NCBI RefSeq assembly: GCF_000058485.1
Contig: NC_008278.1
Span: 3,590,962 to 3,654,961 of the forward strand
From: Frankia alni ACN14a
GTDB taxonomy: Bacteria > Actinomycetota > Actinomycetes > Frankiales > Frankiaceae
DNA length: 64,000 nucleotides
Direction of reading: 5' to 3'
Shown here: one piece after another, positions 23,885 to 32,306 of the stretch
Position numbering within the stretch: position 1 is the stretch's first letter
How the letters are laid out: each line of letters starts with the position of its first letter
The notes under the pieces: model-generated
Seen by the model: the letters and a program-made list of their open reading frames with translations, nothing else
Databases searched by the model: none
Told to the model about the DNA's origin: nothing
Made by a program: the position numbers and the translations under genes

Positions 23885-26800
23885 TCACCAGGGGGAGTCG
23901 TGCCTCGGCTCGGGTGAGGCAGGCCGCTCAGGTGAGGGCAGGTCGCGGCGAACTTGCTCGGCCGAATCGGCGAGGGCGCGGCGAGCCTGGGTGGTGTTCG
24001 GGTGGAACGGGCCGTGCTCGCGCATTGAGGCGGTGAGCGCACCGCGGTGGAGACGTACTGCATCGGCGGGTCGGCCGGCTTGGCGGTAGGTGTCGGCGAG
24101 GCTGTCTCGGCTGGCTTGGGCGTCAGGATGCTGGGCGCCGAGGAACTGCTCGCGTAACGCGAGGACTCGTTGGTTGAGGTCGATGGCCTGCGGCAGCCGG
24201 TGAGCGGCGCGATAGGCGTCGACGAGTCTGTCAGCGGTGTGCAGGGTGCGGGGATCGGCGACGCCGTGCGCCCGGCTCCGATCTCCGAGTAGCCGTTCAA
24301 ACTGAGGTATGGCCATTTCGACCTGGCCGTTGCCGCGGTACGCGGAGGCGAGGGTGTCGCGGACGCGAACCGTGCGCGGGTGCGAAGCCCCGAGGATGCC
24401 TTCATGGCGGTCGAGCGCGCTTTCGAGGTGAGGGACTGCTTCGCCAGGGCGCCCCAGTCTGAGGTGGGTCTCGGCGAGAAGTTCGCGGGTCCGCGTCGTC
24501 TCCGGATGATCGGGGCCGAGCACGCGCTCACGCCCCGCCAACACGCGATCGAACATGGGCACAGCACGCTCGGGCCTGCCGGCATACATGTCTACCTGGG
24601 CCAGACCGAACGCGCTTTCGAGGGTGTCGGGGTGGTCAGGGCCGAGGATGCGGTCGCGGTCCGACAGGGCTCGGTCGAGTTCTCGGGTGGCGTCGTCGAG
24701 GCGTCCGGCCTGGCGGTGGGTGAGGCCGAGTTGGTGGCGGGTGTGCAGGGTGTCGGGGTGGTCCGGGCCGAGGACGCGGGTGCGGGTGGTGAGGGTCTGC
24801 TCGAACAGGGGCGTGGCGTCGCCGGGGGAGCCGAGGCGGCGGTAGGCGATGGCCAGCTGGTGGCTGGTGCTGAGGGTGGCGGGATGGTCAGTGCCGAGGA
24901 TGCGGCGGCGGTCGGTGAGGGTGTCGCGGAGTAGGCGAGTCGCCGCGTCGCCGCGTCCGGGAGTGTCGTCGTAGGCGCCGCCGAGGCTGTGGCGGCTTTC
25001 GAGGGTGTCGGGGTGGGTGGGGCCGAGGGTGCGGGTGCGGGCGGCGAGGGTGCGTTCGAACAGGGTGGTGGCCTGGTCGAGGTGACCGGCGCGTTGGTAG
25101 GCCCAGGCGCGGGTGGCCTGGGATTCGAGGGTGGCGGGGTGGTCGGGGCCGAGGAGGCGGGTGCGGTCGGCGAGGGTGCGGGTGGCGAGGTTGCTGGCGT
25201 CGTCGACGTGGCCGGCGGCGAGGGTGGCGCGGGTGAGGGTTTCGCGGGCGGCGAGGGTGTCGGGGTGGTCGGGGCCGGCGAGGTGTTCGCGGGCGGTGGC
25301 GGCGCGTTCGGCCAGCGGGAGGGCCTGCTCGGGTTGGCCCTGTTCGAGCAGGTAGGCGGCGGCGTGCTCGGCGAGCCAGGCCGCGTGCGGGTCGTCGGCG
25401 TGCGGGTCGTCGGCGGGAGGGTCGCCGGTGGGAGGGGTGCCGGTGGGAGGGGCAAGGGCGGCGAGGGCGTGGGGGAGGAGGTCGCGCCAGGCGGGCCAGG
25501 CGGCGGGGTTGCCGGCGATGTCGGCGGGCAGGGCGGCGTGCAGCAGCCGGCGCAGGGTGGCGGTGAGCTGGTCGGCGTGGTCGGGGGCGGTGTCGGCGCG
25601 GACGACGGTGCGAACCAGGTCGTGCATCCCCACCGTGGGGCCGTCGCGGTGGGCCAGGGCGGAGCGTTCCAGGGCGGCGATGGTGTCGGCGAGGTCGAGC
25701 AGGTTGGCGGCGGCGGCGCGCAGCTCGGGCTGGGCGAGGTCGTCCGGGTCGGCGAGGAGCAGGTGCAGCGGCAGGCCGGTGGCGTCGGCGTGGGCGGTGA
25801 GGCGGAGCAGTTCGGCGGCGGCGGGGGAGTCGGCGTCGAGGTGGCGCAGTGGCTCGTCCCAGAGGGTGGCGACGGTGACGCCGGGGCGGCCGGGCACCTC
25901 TCCCTGGGCCAGCACGCGGGCCGGCTGGTCGAGCAGGGCCTGCAGGTAGGTCTCGGGGGGCAGGCGGCCGGCGGTGATCCGGTGGGCGGCCTGGTCGAGG
26001 GCGAGCGGGTGGTCGGCGAGTGCGGCGGCGAGGCGGGTCGCGATGGTCGGGTCGACGGCGGGTAGGCGGTCGGTGAGCAGGGCGATCGAGTCGGCGCGGT
26101 TCAGCGACGGCAGGGCCACGACCGGGCCGAGACGGTCCCAGTCGGGGTTGCGGGACGTCAGCAGCAGGCGTCCCGTCTCGCTGGGGCGCAGCCAGTCGGG
26201 CAGGGCCGTCTCGGCGGCGTCGTCGAGGACGATCAGCCAGCGGCCGTCGGCGCGGTCGAGGCGGGCGAGCACGGCCGCCGGCTCGGCGCGGTCGGGTAGT
26301 CCGAGCGCGGGCGCGAGGGCGCGGACTCGGTCGCTGAGCAGGTCGGGGCTGGTGGCGGGCACCCACCAGACGGCGTCGAACTCCCGGCGATGCGCGCGGA
26401 CGTACTCGGTGGCGACGCTGGTCTTCCCGATGCCGGCGAGACCCGTGACGGTGACCAGCGGGGAGCGTGCCAGCGCCGCGTCGAGGCGGTTGAGCGCCTC
26501 GTGGCGCCCGATGAACGCCGCGGGCGGCGTCGGCACGTTCCACACGGCCGGCAGCTCGCCCGGGTGGATCGCCGGATGAGGCCGGCGGGCGAAACCCGCC
26601 GTCCCAGCGCCGTCGCCGCGTCCGCCCGGTGTGCCGCCCTCGCCGTGGTCGCCGTGGTCGCCGTGGTCAGTGCGGTCAGGGCGGACGGCGGCGAGCAGCG
26701 CGGTCTCGCCGGCGAGCACACCGCGGTCGAACAGGTTGATCGGAGCGATCTGGCCGAGCAGGCCCGGCACCGGACGGTCGGTCACCCGGGCGACGAGTAA

Positions 26801-27091
26801 CCGGCGGTCCCCGTCGGCCACGCGGGGTGACCAGGCCGCTCCCCACTCGGCGACCGCGTACTCGGAGTTCACGTACCCGTCCGAGACGACGGCGATCGTG
26901 TACCGGGCCTGCCGGGTCGCCCGGTCCAGCAGGGCGGTCCAGTTGCTGCCCGGCACCCGGTCCCACGACTCGACGAGAACGCGCAGGCCGGCACCCTCCA
27001 GCGCCCCGGCGATCCACTCCGCCCACGCCCGACCGTCCTCGGCGAATGACACGAAGCAGTCGAGAGCGTCCCCCTCGCCCCCGACGGTCAC
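23885..27091 (-). CDS. TIR-NB-ARC-TPR protein (STAND NTPase, putative defence sensor)
   Basis: The 1068-residue protein has three parts. Residues ~8-125 are a TIR domain (CFVSFAEDGRAWAEWIAGAL); SDGYVNSEYAVAEW places a candidate NADase glutamate at E82. A low-complexity linker (HGDHGDHG, ~143-150) follows. Residues ~180-480 are an NB-ARC STAND ATPase with Walker A GLAGIGKTSVA (~217-227) and Walker B WLIVLDDA (~285-292). From ~580 to ~1040 tetratricopeptide repeats of the kinesin-light-chain type recur every 42 residues (LGPDHPDTL signature). Family knowledge: TIR-STAND proteins deplete NAD when their sensor repeats detect a phage product. The trigger here is unknown. Divergent from a small XRE gene 74 bp away. 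Confidence 0.92.
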   Translation of the reverse strand: MTVGGEGDALDCFVSFAEDGRAWAEWIAGALEGAGLRVLVESWDRVPGSNWTALLDRATRQARYTIAVVSDGYVNSEYAVAEWGAAWSPRVADGDRRLLVARVTDRPVPGLLGQIAPINLFDRGVLAGETALLAAVRPDRTDHGDHGDHGEGGTPGGRGDGAGTAGFARRPHPAIHPGELPAVWNVPTPPAAFIGRHEALNRLDAALARSPLVTVTGLAGIGKTSVATEYVRAHRREFDAVWWVPATSPDLLSDRVRALAPALGLPDRAEPAAVLARLDRADGRWLIVLDDAAETALPDWLRPSETGRLLLTSRNPDWDRLGPVVALPSLNRADSIALLTDRLPAVDPTIATRLAAALADHPLALDQAAHRITAGRLPPETYLQALLDQPARVLAQGEVPGRPGVTVATLWDEPLRHLDADSPAAAELLRLTAHADATGLPLHLLLADPDDLAQPELRAAAANLLDLADTIAALERSALAHRDGPTVGMHDLVRTVVRADTAPDHADQLTATLRRLLHAALPADIAGNPAAWPAWRDLLPHALAALAPPTGTPPTGDPPADDPHADDPHAAWLAEHAAAYLLEQGQPEQALPLAERAATAREHLAGPDHPDTLAARETLTRATLAAGHVDDASNLATRTLADRTRLLGPDHPATLESQATRAWAYQRAGHLDQATTLFERTLAARTRTLGPTHPDTLESRHSLGGAYDDTPGRGDAATRLLRDTLTDRRRILGTDHPATLSTSHQLAIAYRRLGSPGDATPLFEQTLTTRTRVLGPDHPDTLHTRHQLGLTHRQAGRLDDATRELDRALSDRDRILGPDHPDTLESAFGLAQVDMYAGRPERAVPMFDRVLAGRERVLGPDHPETTRTRELLAETHLRLGRPGEAVPHLESALDRHEGILGASHPRTVRVRDTLASAYRGNGQVEMAIPQFERLLGDRSRAHGVADPRTLHTADRLVDAYRAAHRLPQAIDLNQRVLALREQFLGAQHPDAQASRDSLADTYRQAGRPADAVRLHRGALTASMREHGPFHPNTTQARRALADSAEQVRRDLPSPERPASPEPRHDSPW

Positions 27092-27165
27092 CAGACAACC
27101 ATCCCACAGCGACCAAAACGTTCGACGATCTCCGGTTGGTAGAGCGGGCGCTACACTGATCGTCG

Positions 27166-27426
27166 ATGAGCGGCTACGCGCGATGGGCGGATAGCCGCGC
27201 CGAGCAGGTCGCCCGTGCCGGCGGCGAGGACGCCGTCGAGGCCGGCAAGAAGGAACTGCTCGCGGTCGCGGTAGGTCACCGGCTGGCCGAGGTGCGTCGG
27301 GCGCGGGGCCTGACCCAGCAGCAGGTTACCGAGCGGATCGGCGTCACCAAGGGCCGCGTTCCCCGGATCGAGCAGGGCAGGATCTCCGGGCAGGACGTCG
27401 TCGCCCGGTGTCGCGGAACATCATGA
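27166..27426 (+). CDS. XRE-family HTH protein, C-terminally truncated
   Basis: The 86-residue protein starts at ATG 27166. It carries an XRE/HigA-like helix-turn-helix (AEVRRARGLTQQQVTERIGV, then TKGRVPRIEQGRISGQDVVA). The usual family reads GRVSxIEQG; here proline replaces the serine inside the recognition region. The family normally continues another ~25 residues after DVVARY, but here it ends CRGTS, joined directly to the tail of the DUF4143 gene. No partner HigB-like toxin gene is present. It is divergent from the TIR gene and may have controlled it, but the protein is probably damaged. Confidence 0.65.
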   Translation: MSGYARWADSRAEQVARAGGEDAVEAGKKELLAVAVGHRLAEVRRARGLTQQQVTERIGVTKGRVPRIEQGRISGQDVVARCRGTS

Positions 27427-27543
27427 TCGGCTAGGGGGCCCAGATCGTGTCGACGGGCATGACGTGGAGGCGGTCCTCGAACGTGTACGAGCGGGCCCCC
27501 AGGTAGAGGGCCACTCCGGCGACGAAGGCGTCGCCGGCGGCGT
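27418..27543. repeat. Direct repeat copy 1 (3' end of the DUF4143 gene)
   Basis: About 125 bp from ACATCATGATCG rightwards match 28858-28983 with roughly ten mismatches, offset exactly 1440 bp. Copy 1 contains the genuine stop codon and the last ~37 codons of the ATPase gene. Confidence 0.85.
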
Positions 27544-28708
27544 CACGCAGTTTGCGGAGCGGGGCGAGGTCATCGCCCGGGACCCGTCCGGCGGCCTTGA
27601 CCTCGAAGGCCACTATCGATCCGTCGTCGCGTTCGACCACGAGATCGACCTCGTCCCCGTCGCGGGTGCGCCAGTGGCCGACCCCGCTGACCCAGTCGGC
27701 CCAGGAGGCCTGTTTGAGCAGCTCGGTCACGACGAACGTCTCCAGCAGATGCCCGAACTCGGTCAATGCGGTGGGGTTGCGCGCCGCGAGCTTCTGCGGC
27801 GTCAGGCGCAGCAGCCGGGCGGCCACACCGGAATCGAGGACGTGGACTTTCGGTGACGCGGTGGATCGGGTGGTGAGTGTGGTGCCCCAGGCCGGCAGGC
27901 GGTAGAGCAGGAACACGGCCTCGAGGAGCCGGACGTAGCTGTGGGCGGTCTTCTCGTCGAGGCGGGCGCTGGCGGCGGCTCGAGTGATGTTGAGGATCTG
28001 TGCGGTCTGGCCGGCCAGCCGTTCGAGCAGGGCGGGCAGCGCGGCGGCCTGGCGGATCCGGCTGAGGTCGCGGACGTCGCGTTCGAGGCTGAGGCTGACG
28101 TAGTCGTCGAGCCAACGGTTGCGCGATGCGAGGGAAGTGCGCGCGAGCACCGAGGGGAACCCGCCGGCGGTGACGCTGTCGATGTACTCCTCGCGGGTCG
28201 TCGCCGAGGGGCGCGCCGCGGCTGCGGTCACGGCGGTGGCCGGGTCGGTGAACAGGTCGTCGAGCAGATGCTCGTGTACTCCGCGCACCTCACCCTGTGA
28301 CAGCGGGTAGACGGGCAGGCGGTGCAGGCGACCCGTGAGCGCCTGAGCGGCACGGGGCAGTGCCTCGTGGCGGGCCGAGCCGGTGAGGACGAAGCGGCCC
28401 GGCCGGCCGTCGCGGTTGAGCTCGGCCTTGATGGCGTCAAGGATGATCGGGACGTGCTGGTACTCGTCGATGCAGACCGGGCCGGCGCCCGTGACGAAAA
28501 GCGCGGGATCCCTGGCCGCCGCGTCGCGGCTGGCCAGGTCGTCGAGGTCGATCAGCTCCGCACCGAGGTCGGCGGCGAGGCCCCTGAGCAGAGTCGACTT
28601 TCCCACGGACCGAGGACCTTGGAGAAGTACGACGGGCTCCTCCGCCAGCCGGCCTGCGACGATCGGTGCCAGCCGTCGCGGCACCAGTCCGTGCAGCTTG
28701 GTACTCAT
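27431..28708 (-). CDS. AAA ATPase with C-terminal DUF4143 domain
   Basis: The 425-residue protein starts at ATG 28708. Walker A is GPRSVGKST (~31-39), followed by a Walker B-like VCIDEYQHVP near residues 78-87. The N-terminal AAA_14 ATPase domain runs to ~180, then a winged-helix-like region and a C-terminal DUF4143 domain. The last includes EFGHLLETFVVTELLKQASW and a PD-(D/E)xK-like segment, HWRTRDGDEVDLVVERDDG with FEVKA. Such ATPases are very common accessory genes of uncertain role. The 3' end of this gene is duplicated 1440 bp away, just beyond its own start. Confidence 0.9.
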   Translation of the reverse strand: MSTKLHGLVPRRLAPIVAGRLAEEPVVLLQGPRSVGKSTLLRGLAADLGAELIDLDDLASRDAAARDPALFVTGAGPVCIDEYQHVPIILDAIKAELNRDGRPGRFVLTGSARHEALPRAAQALTGRLHRLPVYPLSQGEVRGVHEHLLDDLFTDPATAVTAAAARPSATTREEYIDSVTAGGFPSVLARTSLASRNRWLDDYVSLSLERDVRDLSRIRQAAALPALLERLAGQTAQILNITRAAASARLDEKTAHSYVRLLEAVFLLYRLPAWGTTLTTRSTASPKVHVLDSGVAARLLRLTPQKLAARNPTALTEFGHLLETFVVTELLKQASWADWVSGVGHWRTRDGDEVDLVVERDDGSIVAFEVKAAGRVPGDDLAPLRKLRDAAGDAFVAGVALYLGARSYTFEDRLHVMPVDTIWAP

Positions 28709-28731
28709 GGCTACAACTCTAGGTGACCTAC

Positions 28732-28787
28732 GGATTTGGAGCCCATCGAACGCCGGATTTGGAGGGCCCTGAGTCGGGGATTTGGAG
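28732..28787. repeat. Three 10-bp iterons at exact 23-bp spacing
   Basis: GGATTTGGAG occurs at 28732, 28755 and 28778, exactly 23 bp apart. The bases between are unrelated. They lie 24-79 bp upstream of the DUF4143 ATPase start on the minus strand, so they are well placed to be protein-binding sites controlling that gene, with all copies on one face of the helix. Could also be a replication or transposition remnant. Confidence 0.8.
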
Positions 28788-28857
28788 CACGGTGCTGGCG
28801 TCTAGCGGTTGGAGGTGATCGGGGAAGGTCAGGCAGGGCGCCAGTTCGACTCCGCGC

Positions 28858-28990
28858 ACATCATGATCGACTAGGGGGGCCAGATCGTGTCGACGGGCAT
28901 GACGTGGAGGCGGTCCTCGAACGTGTACGTGCGGGCGCCCAGGTAGCAGGCCACGCCGGCCACGAAGGCATCGCCGGCGCCGTCGGTACG
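28858..28990 (-). pseudogene. Remnant tail of a second DUF4143 ATPase gene (direct repeat copy 2)
   Basis: The minus strand reads GDAFVAGVACYLGARTYTFE and DRLHVMPVDTIWPP with stop at 28871-28873, nearly the same as the intact gene's ending DTIWAP. Only the last ~35 codons remain. Either a second paralogue was deleted down to its tail, or the copy arose when the intact gene inserted. The rest of 28709-29099 holds the iterons and no gene. Confidence 0.75.
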
Positions 28991-29099
28991 TCGTCGCAAC
29001 GTCCACGGATGACCGGGTACGTCGTATGCTGAGTGAGTACTCAACCAAAAGTCCGGTCGGCCGTGGCCGGCGATGCTGACGTGGGATCGGAGATGGGCG

Positions 29100-29915
29100 A
29101 TGAGCGGTCGGGTGGCGGGGAAGGTCGCGCTGGTGACGGGGGCCGCGCGCGGACAGGGGCGGGCGGACGCGTTACGGCTCGCCGAGGAGGGCGCCGACGT
29201 GATCGTGGTCGACGTCTGCGCGCCCCTGCCAAGCGTCGACTACCTCTCCGCGACCCCGCAGGACCTGGCGGAGACGGTCTCGCTGATCGAGAAGACGGGG
29301 CGGCGGGTGGTGTCCGGGATCGTGGACGTCCGCGACCTGGCGGCCCTGCGCAGCATCGTCGACGACGGCGCGGCGCAGCTCGGGCGGCTCGACGTCGTCG
29401 TCGCCAACGCCGGCATCTGCATTCCGCGGGCGTGGGACAAGGTGACCCCGCAGATCTACCAGGACACGATCAGCACGAACGTCACCGGCGTGTGGAACAC
29501 GGTGATGGTCGGCGCGCCGCATCTCGTGCGGGCCGGCGGCGGGTCGATCATCATCATCAGCTCGGCGGCGGGGCTGAAGGTGCAGCCGTTCATGGTGCCG
29601 TACACGACCAGCAAGTTCGCGGTGCGCGGCATGGCCAAGGCGTTCGCGGCGGAGCTGAGCCAGCATCACATCCGGGTCAACAGCGTGCACCCGACCGGCG
29701 TGAACACGCCGATGGGCACCGGCAGCATGCGCCAGCGGATCGACGAGGCGATCGCCGGCTACGATCGGCTCGGCCCGATGTTCATGAACCTGCTGCCGGT
29801 CGACGGCACCGAACCCGAGGATGTCGCCGACACCGTGCTGTTCCTGGCCTCGGACGAGTCGAGGTTCATCACCGCCCACGAGATCGCCCCCGACGCCGGC
29901 AACACCGAGTTCTGA
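29100..29915 (+). CDS. Mycofactocin-coupled type SDR family oxidoreductase
   Basis: From ATG 29100 the protein has 271 residues. SGRVAGKVALVTGAARGQGR with DALRLAEEGADVIVVDVC is the characteristic beginning of the mycofactocin-coupled SDR subfamily (TIGR03971-type), with the glycine-rich cofactor site. Catalytic Ser, Tyr and Lys are present in IIIISSAAGLKVQPFMVPYT followed by TSKFA (YTTSK). Family knowledge: these keep NAD bound and pass electrons to mycofactocin rather than exchanging the cofactor; substrates are alcohols. The gene precedes a TetR gene by 14 bp. Confidence 0.92.
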   Translation: MSGRVAGKVALVTGAARGQGRADALRLAEEGADVIVVDVCAPLPSVDYLSATPQDLAETVSLIEKTGRRVVSGIVDVRDLAALRSIVDDGAAQLGRLDVVVANAGICIPRAWDKVTPQIYQDTISTNVTGVWNTVMVGAPHLVRAGGGSIIIISSAAGLKVQPFMVPYTTSKFAVRGMAKAFAAELSQHHIRVNSVHPTGVNTPMGTGSMRQRIDEAIAGYDRLGPMFMNLLPVDGTEPEDVADTVLFLASDESRFITAHEIAPDAGNTEF

Positions 29916-29929
29916 GGCCGAGGTCCGAG

Positions 29930-30577
29930 GTGGGGCGCGGTGAGGGGAGCGCGGAGTCGGGAGCGCCGGGGGAGCCGGGGGAGCCGGGGCTGACCGCGCG
30001 GGAGCGCATCCTCGCCGCCGCGGAGGTGCTGTTCGCCGAGCACCGGTTCGACCGGACGTCCACCGCCCGCATCGCCGCGGCGGCCGGCGTGCCCCACGGG
30101 CTGATCTTCTATCACTTCAAGACCAAGATGGATCTGTTGCTCGCGGTCGTGCAGCGAGATCGGGTGACGACGCTCGGCGAGCTCGACCTGCCTCCGTCCG
30201 ACCTGCCCCCGTCCGAGGGGACGGATCCCCGCCGGGCGGTCGCCGAGCTGTGGCGGCATCTCACCGTCGTGCTCGGCCGGCCGTCACCGGTGCATCGCAT
30301 CGTCCTGCAGGAACTGGCCGTCCACGAGGAGATCCGGCGGCGGGCGATGGAGAGTACCGACGCCGCCGCGGCCGTGATCGCCGGCCGGCTCGCCCGGATC
30401 TTCGGGCGCGACGACCCGACGCCCGAGCAGGTCGCCGCGGCCCAGCTGCTCACCTTCGCCGCGTCCATGGCGCCGCTGCTCGACCAGCCCGACCACACCC
30501 TCGTCGACCCGGACGCCCTCGCGGCCCTCCTGGCCCGGGGCCTGTCCCCGCCGACCCCCGAGTCGCCGCCGTCCTGA
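29930..30577 (+). CDS. TetR family transcriptional regulator
   Basis: The 215-residue protein is read from GTG 29930, 14 bp after the SDR stop. A Gly/Glu/Pro-rich leader precedes the TetR domain (ARERILAAAEVLFAEHRFDR, then TSTARIAAAAGVPHGLIFYH F). The C-terminal domain is helical and ends with a proline-rich tail. It is likely co-transcribed with the SDR gene and may regulate it. Ligand unknown. Tandem ~20-bp GTCCTTGAGTCGCCG-like repeats follow between 30578 and 30630. Confidence 0.9.
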   Translation: MGRGEGSAESGAPGEPGEPGLTARERILAAAEVLFAEHRFDRTSTARIAAAAGVPHGLIFYHFKTKMDLLLAVVQRDRVTTLGELDLPPSDLPPSEGTDPRRAVAELWRHLTVVLGRPSPVHRIVLQELAVHEEIRRRAMESTDAAAAVIAGRLARIFGRDDPTPEQVAAAQLLTFAASMAPLLDQPDHTLVDPDALAALLARGLSPPTPESPPS

Positions 30578-30630
30578 GTCGCCGCCGTCCCTTGAGCCGG
30601 CCGCCGTCCTTGAGTCGCCGCGCCGGTGGC

Positions 30631-31371
30631 TCAGGGGGCGGTAGCGGCGGAACTGGGGGTGGCGGTGGGGTCGGCGACGTGGGTGTCGGTGACGCCGAGC
30701 AGGCCGAGCAGGCGGGCGCGGGCCTGCTCGAAGCGCGGGTCGCGGCGGTCGTCGAACAGCTCGCGGGTCTCGATCTGTTCGTCGAGGCGGCCGTCGCGCA
30801 GGACGATCACGCGGTCGGCGAGTTCGAGTGCCTCGTCGACGTCGTGCGTCACCAGCAGCACGGCGGGACGGTGGCGCTCGTGCAGCTGGCGGACCAGGGC
30901 GTGCATGTGGATGCGGGTCAGCGCGTCGAGGGCGCCGAACGGCTCGTCGAGCAGCAGCAGCTCCGGCTCGCGGACCAGGGCGCGGGCGAGGGCGACGCGC
31001 TGCGCCTCGCCGCCGGACAGCGTCAGCGGCCAGGCCCTGGCGTGGTCGGCGAGCCCGACCTCGGCCAGTGCCTTCGTCGCCTCGTCGCGCCCGCGGGAGC
31101 GTGGCAGGCCGAGGGCGACGTTCTGCCACACCCGGCGCCAGGGCAGCAGCCGCGGCTCCTGGAACACCACCGACCGCAGCGCCGGCACCTCGACGCTGCC
31201 CTCGGCGACCGGGTCGAGGCCGGCCAGGGTGCGCAGCAGGGTCGTCTTGCCGCCGCCGCTGCGCCCGACCAGCGCCACGAACTCCGACTCGGCGATGGTC
31301 AGGTCGAGCTGGTCCAGCACGACGTGCGAACCGAACGCGCGGCGCAGGCCGCGCACCGTGACGGCGCCCAT
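30631..31371 (-). CDS. ssuB: Sulfonate/nitrate-type ABC transporter ATP-binding protein
   Basis: The 246-residue protein starts at ATG 31371. Walker A is GRSGGGKTTLL, the signature motif LSGGEAQRVALARAL, and Walker B LLLLDEPFGALD, followed by the switch His in LLVTHDVDEAL. The 'EPRLLPWRRVWQNVALGL' Q-loop is typical of the SsuB/TauB/NrtD group. The start lies 5 bp after the permease stop. It couples ATP hydrolysis to import across the inner membrane. The Ala/Thr tail (ATPSSAATAP) is atypical. Confidence 0.93.
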   Translation of the reverse strand: MGAVTVRGLRRAFGSHVVLDQLDLTIAESEFVALVGRSGGGKTTLLRTLAGLDPVAEGSVEVPALRSVVFQEPRLLPWRRVWQNVALGLPRSRGRDEATKALAEVGLADHARAWPLTLSGGEAQRVALARALVREPELLLLDEPFGALDALTRIHMHALVRQLHERHRPAVLLVTHDVDEALELADRVIVLRDGRLDEQIETRELFDDRRDPRFEQARARLLGLLGVTDTHVADPTATPSSAATAP

Positions 31372-31376
31372 CGGCG

Positions 31377-32288
31377 TCACCTCCCTCGCCAGGCCAGCAG
31401 GCGCCGCTCGGCGAGGCGCACGACCACGTCGGTGATCAGGCCGAGGGCGGCGTACACGACGACGACGACCATCAGGATCTTCGTCTGGAACAGCGACTGC
31501 GCGTTGTAGATGAGCAGACCCAGGCCCTTCTGGGCGTTGATCTGCTCGGCGACGACGAGCGCCAGCCAGCTCAGGCCGAGCGAGTAGCGCACCCCGGTGA
31601 GGATGCTCGGCATCGCCCCGGGCAGGACGACGGTGGCGATCAGGCGCAGCCGGTTGAGGCCGAACTGGCGGCCCATCTCCAGCAGGCGCGGGTCGACCGT
31701 GCGCACGCCCGACATCGTGTTGATGTACATCGGCAGGGCCGTGCCGATCGTGATGATGAGGATCTTCGGGGTCTCGTCGACGCCGAACCAGAGGATGAAC
31801 AGCGGCAGGATCACCAGGAACGGGATCGTTCGCAGCATCTGCAGGGTGGCGTCGAGGGCCTCCTCGACGGGCCGCCACAGGCCGACCGCAACGCCCAGCG
31901 AGAGGCCGACGGCGATGCCGATCGCCGCGCCCGTCAACGCCCGGCGCACCGACACCCACAGGTTCGACGGGAGCTGCCCGTTGTTCCACAGGGTGACGAA
32001 CTCGTGGGCGACGTTCCACGGCGCGGGCAGGACCTCCGTCGACCACCAGCTCGACGAGCTGCCGACCTGCCACAGCGCGACGAGCAGGATCGGCACGATC
32101 GCCCGGCGGACCAGGCTGGGGACCCACAGCCGCCGGCGGCGGTCCGTGCCCCCGGCGCTGAACGTCACCCGCCGCCCGCGTGCCGCCGCGGGCGAACCCA
32201 CGGCGGCACGCGCGACGACGGCGGGCTGCGTCCCGGGTGCCGCGTCCTCGGGCTGCGTCACGGTCGCCACGGCACCCGGGTCTCCCAT
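31377..32288 (-). CDS. ssuC: Sulfonate-type ABC transporter permease
   Basis: The 303-residue protein has a ~50-residue cytoplasmic head rich in Ala/Arg and about six membrane helices (VRRAIVPILLVALWQVGSSS first). The coupling EAA-like loop is EMGRQFGLNRLRLIATVVLP with GAMPSILTGVRYSLG, typical of SsuC/TauC permeases. It lies between the binding protein (18 bp upstream) and the ATPase (5 bp downstream), so the three form one operon on the minus strand. Confidence 0.93.
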   Translation of the reverse strand: MGDPGAVATVTQPEDAAPGTQPAVVARAAVGSPAAARGRRVTFSAGGTDRRRRLWVPSLVRRAIVPILLVALWQVGSSSSWWSTEVLPAPWNVAHEFVTLWNNGQLPSNLWVSVRRALTGAAIGIAVGLSLGVAVGLWRPVEEALDATLQMLRTIPFLVILPLFILWFGVDETPKILIITIGTALPMYINTMSGVRTVDPRLLEMGRQFGLNRLRLIATVVLPGAMPSILTGVRYSLGLSWLALVVAEQINAQKGLGLLIYNAQSLFQTKILMVVVVVYAALGLITDVVVRLAERRLLAWRGR

Positions 32289-32306
32289 CGTCGGTTCACC
32301 AGTGCC

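Noticed and set aside
24989-26065. Gly/Val/Glu-rich frame antisense to the TIR-NB-ARC gene
   Set aside because: It is a shadow of the Pro/Ala/Arg codons of the TPR region; no family motif and no ribosome site.
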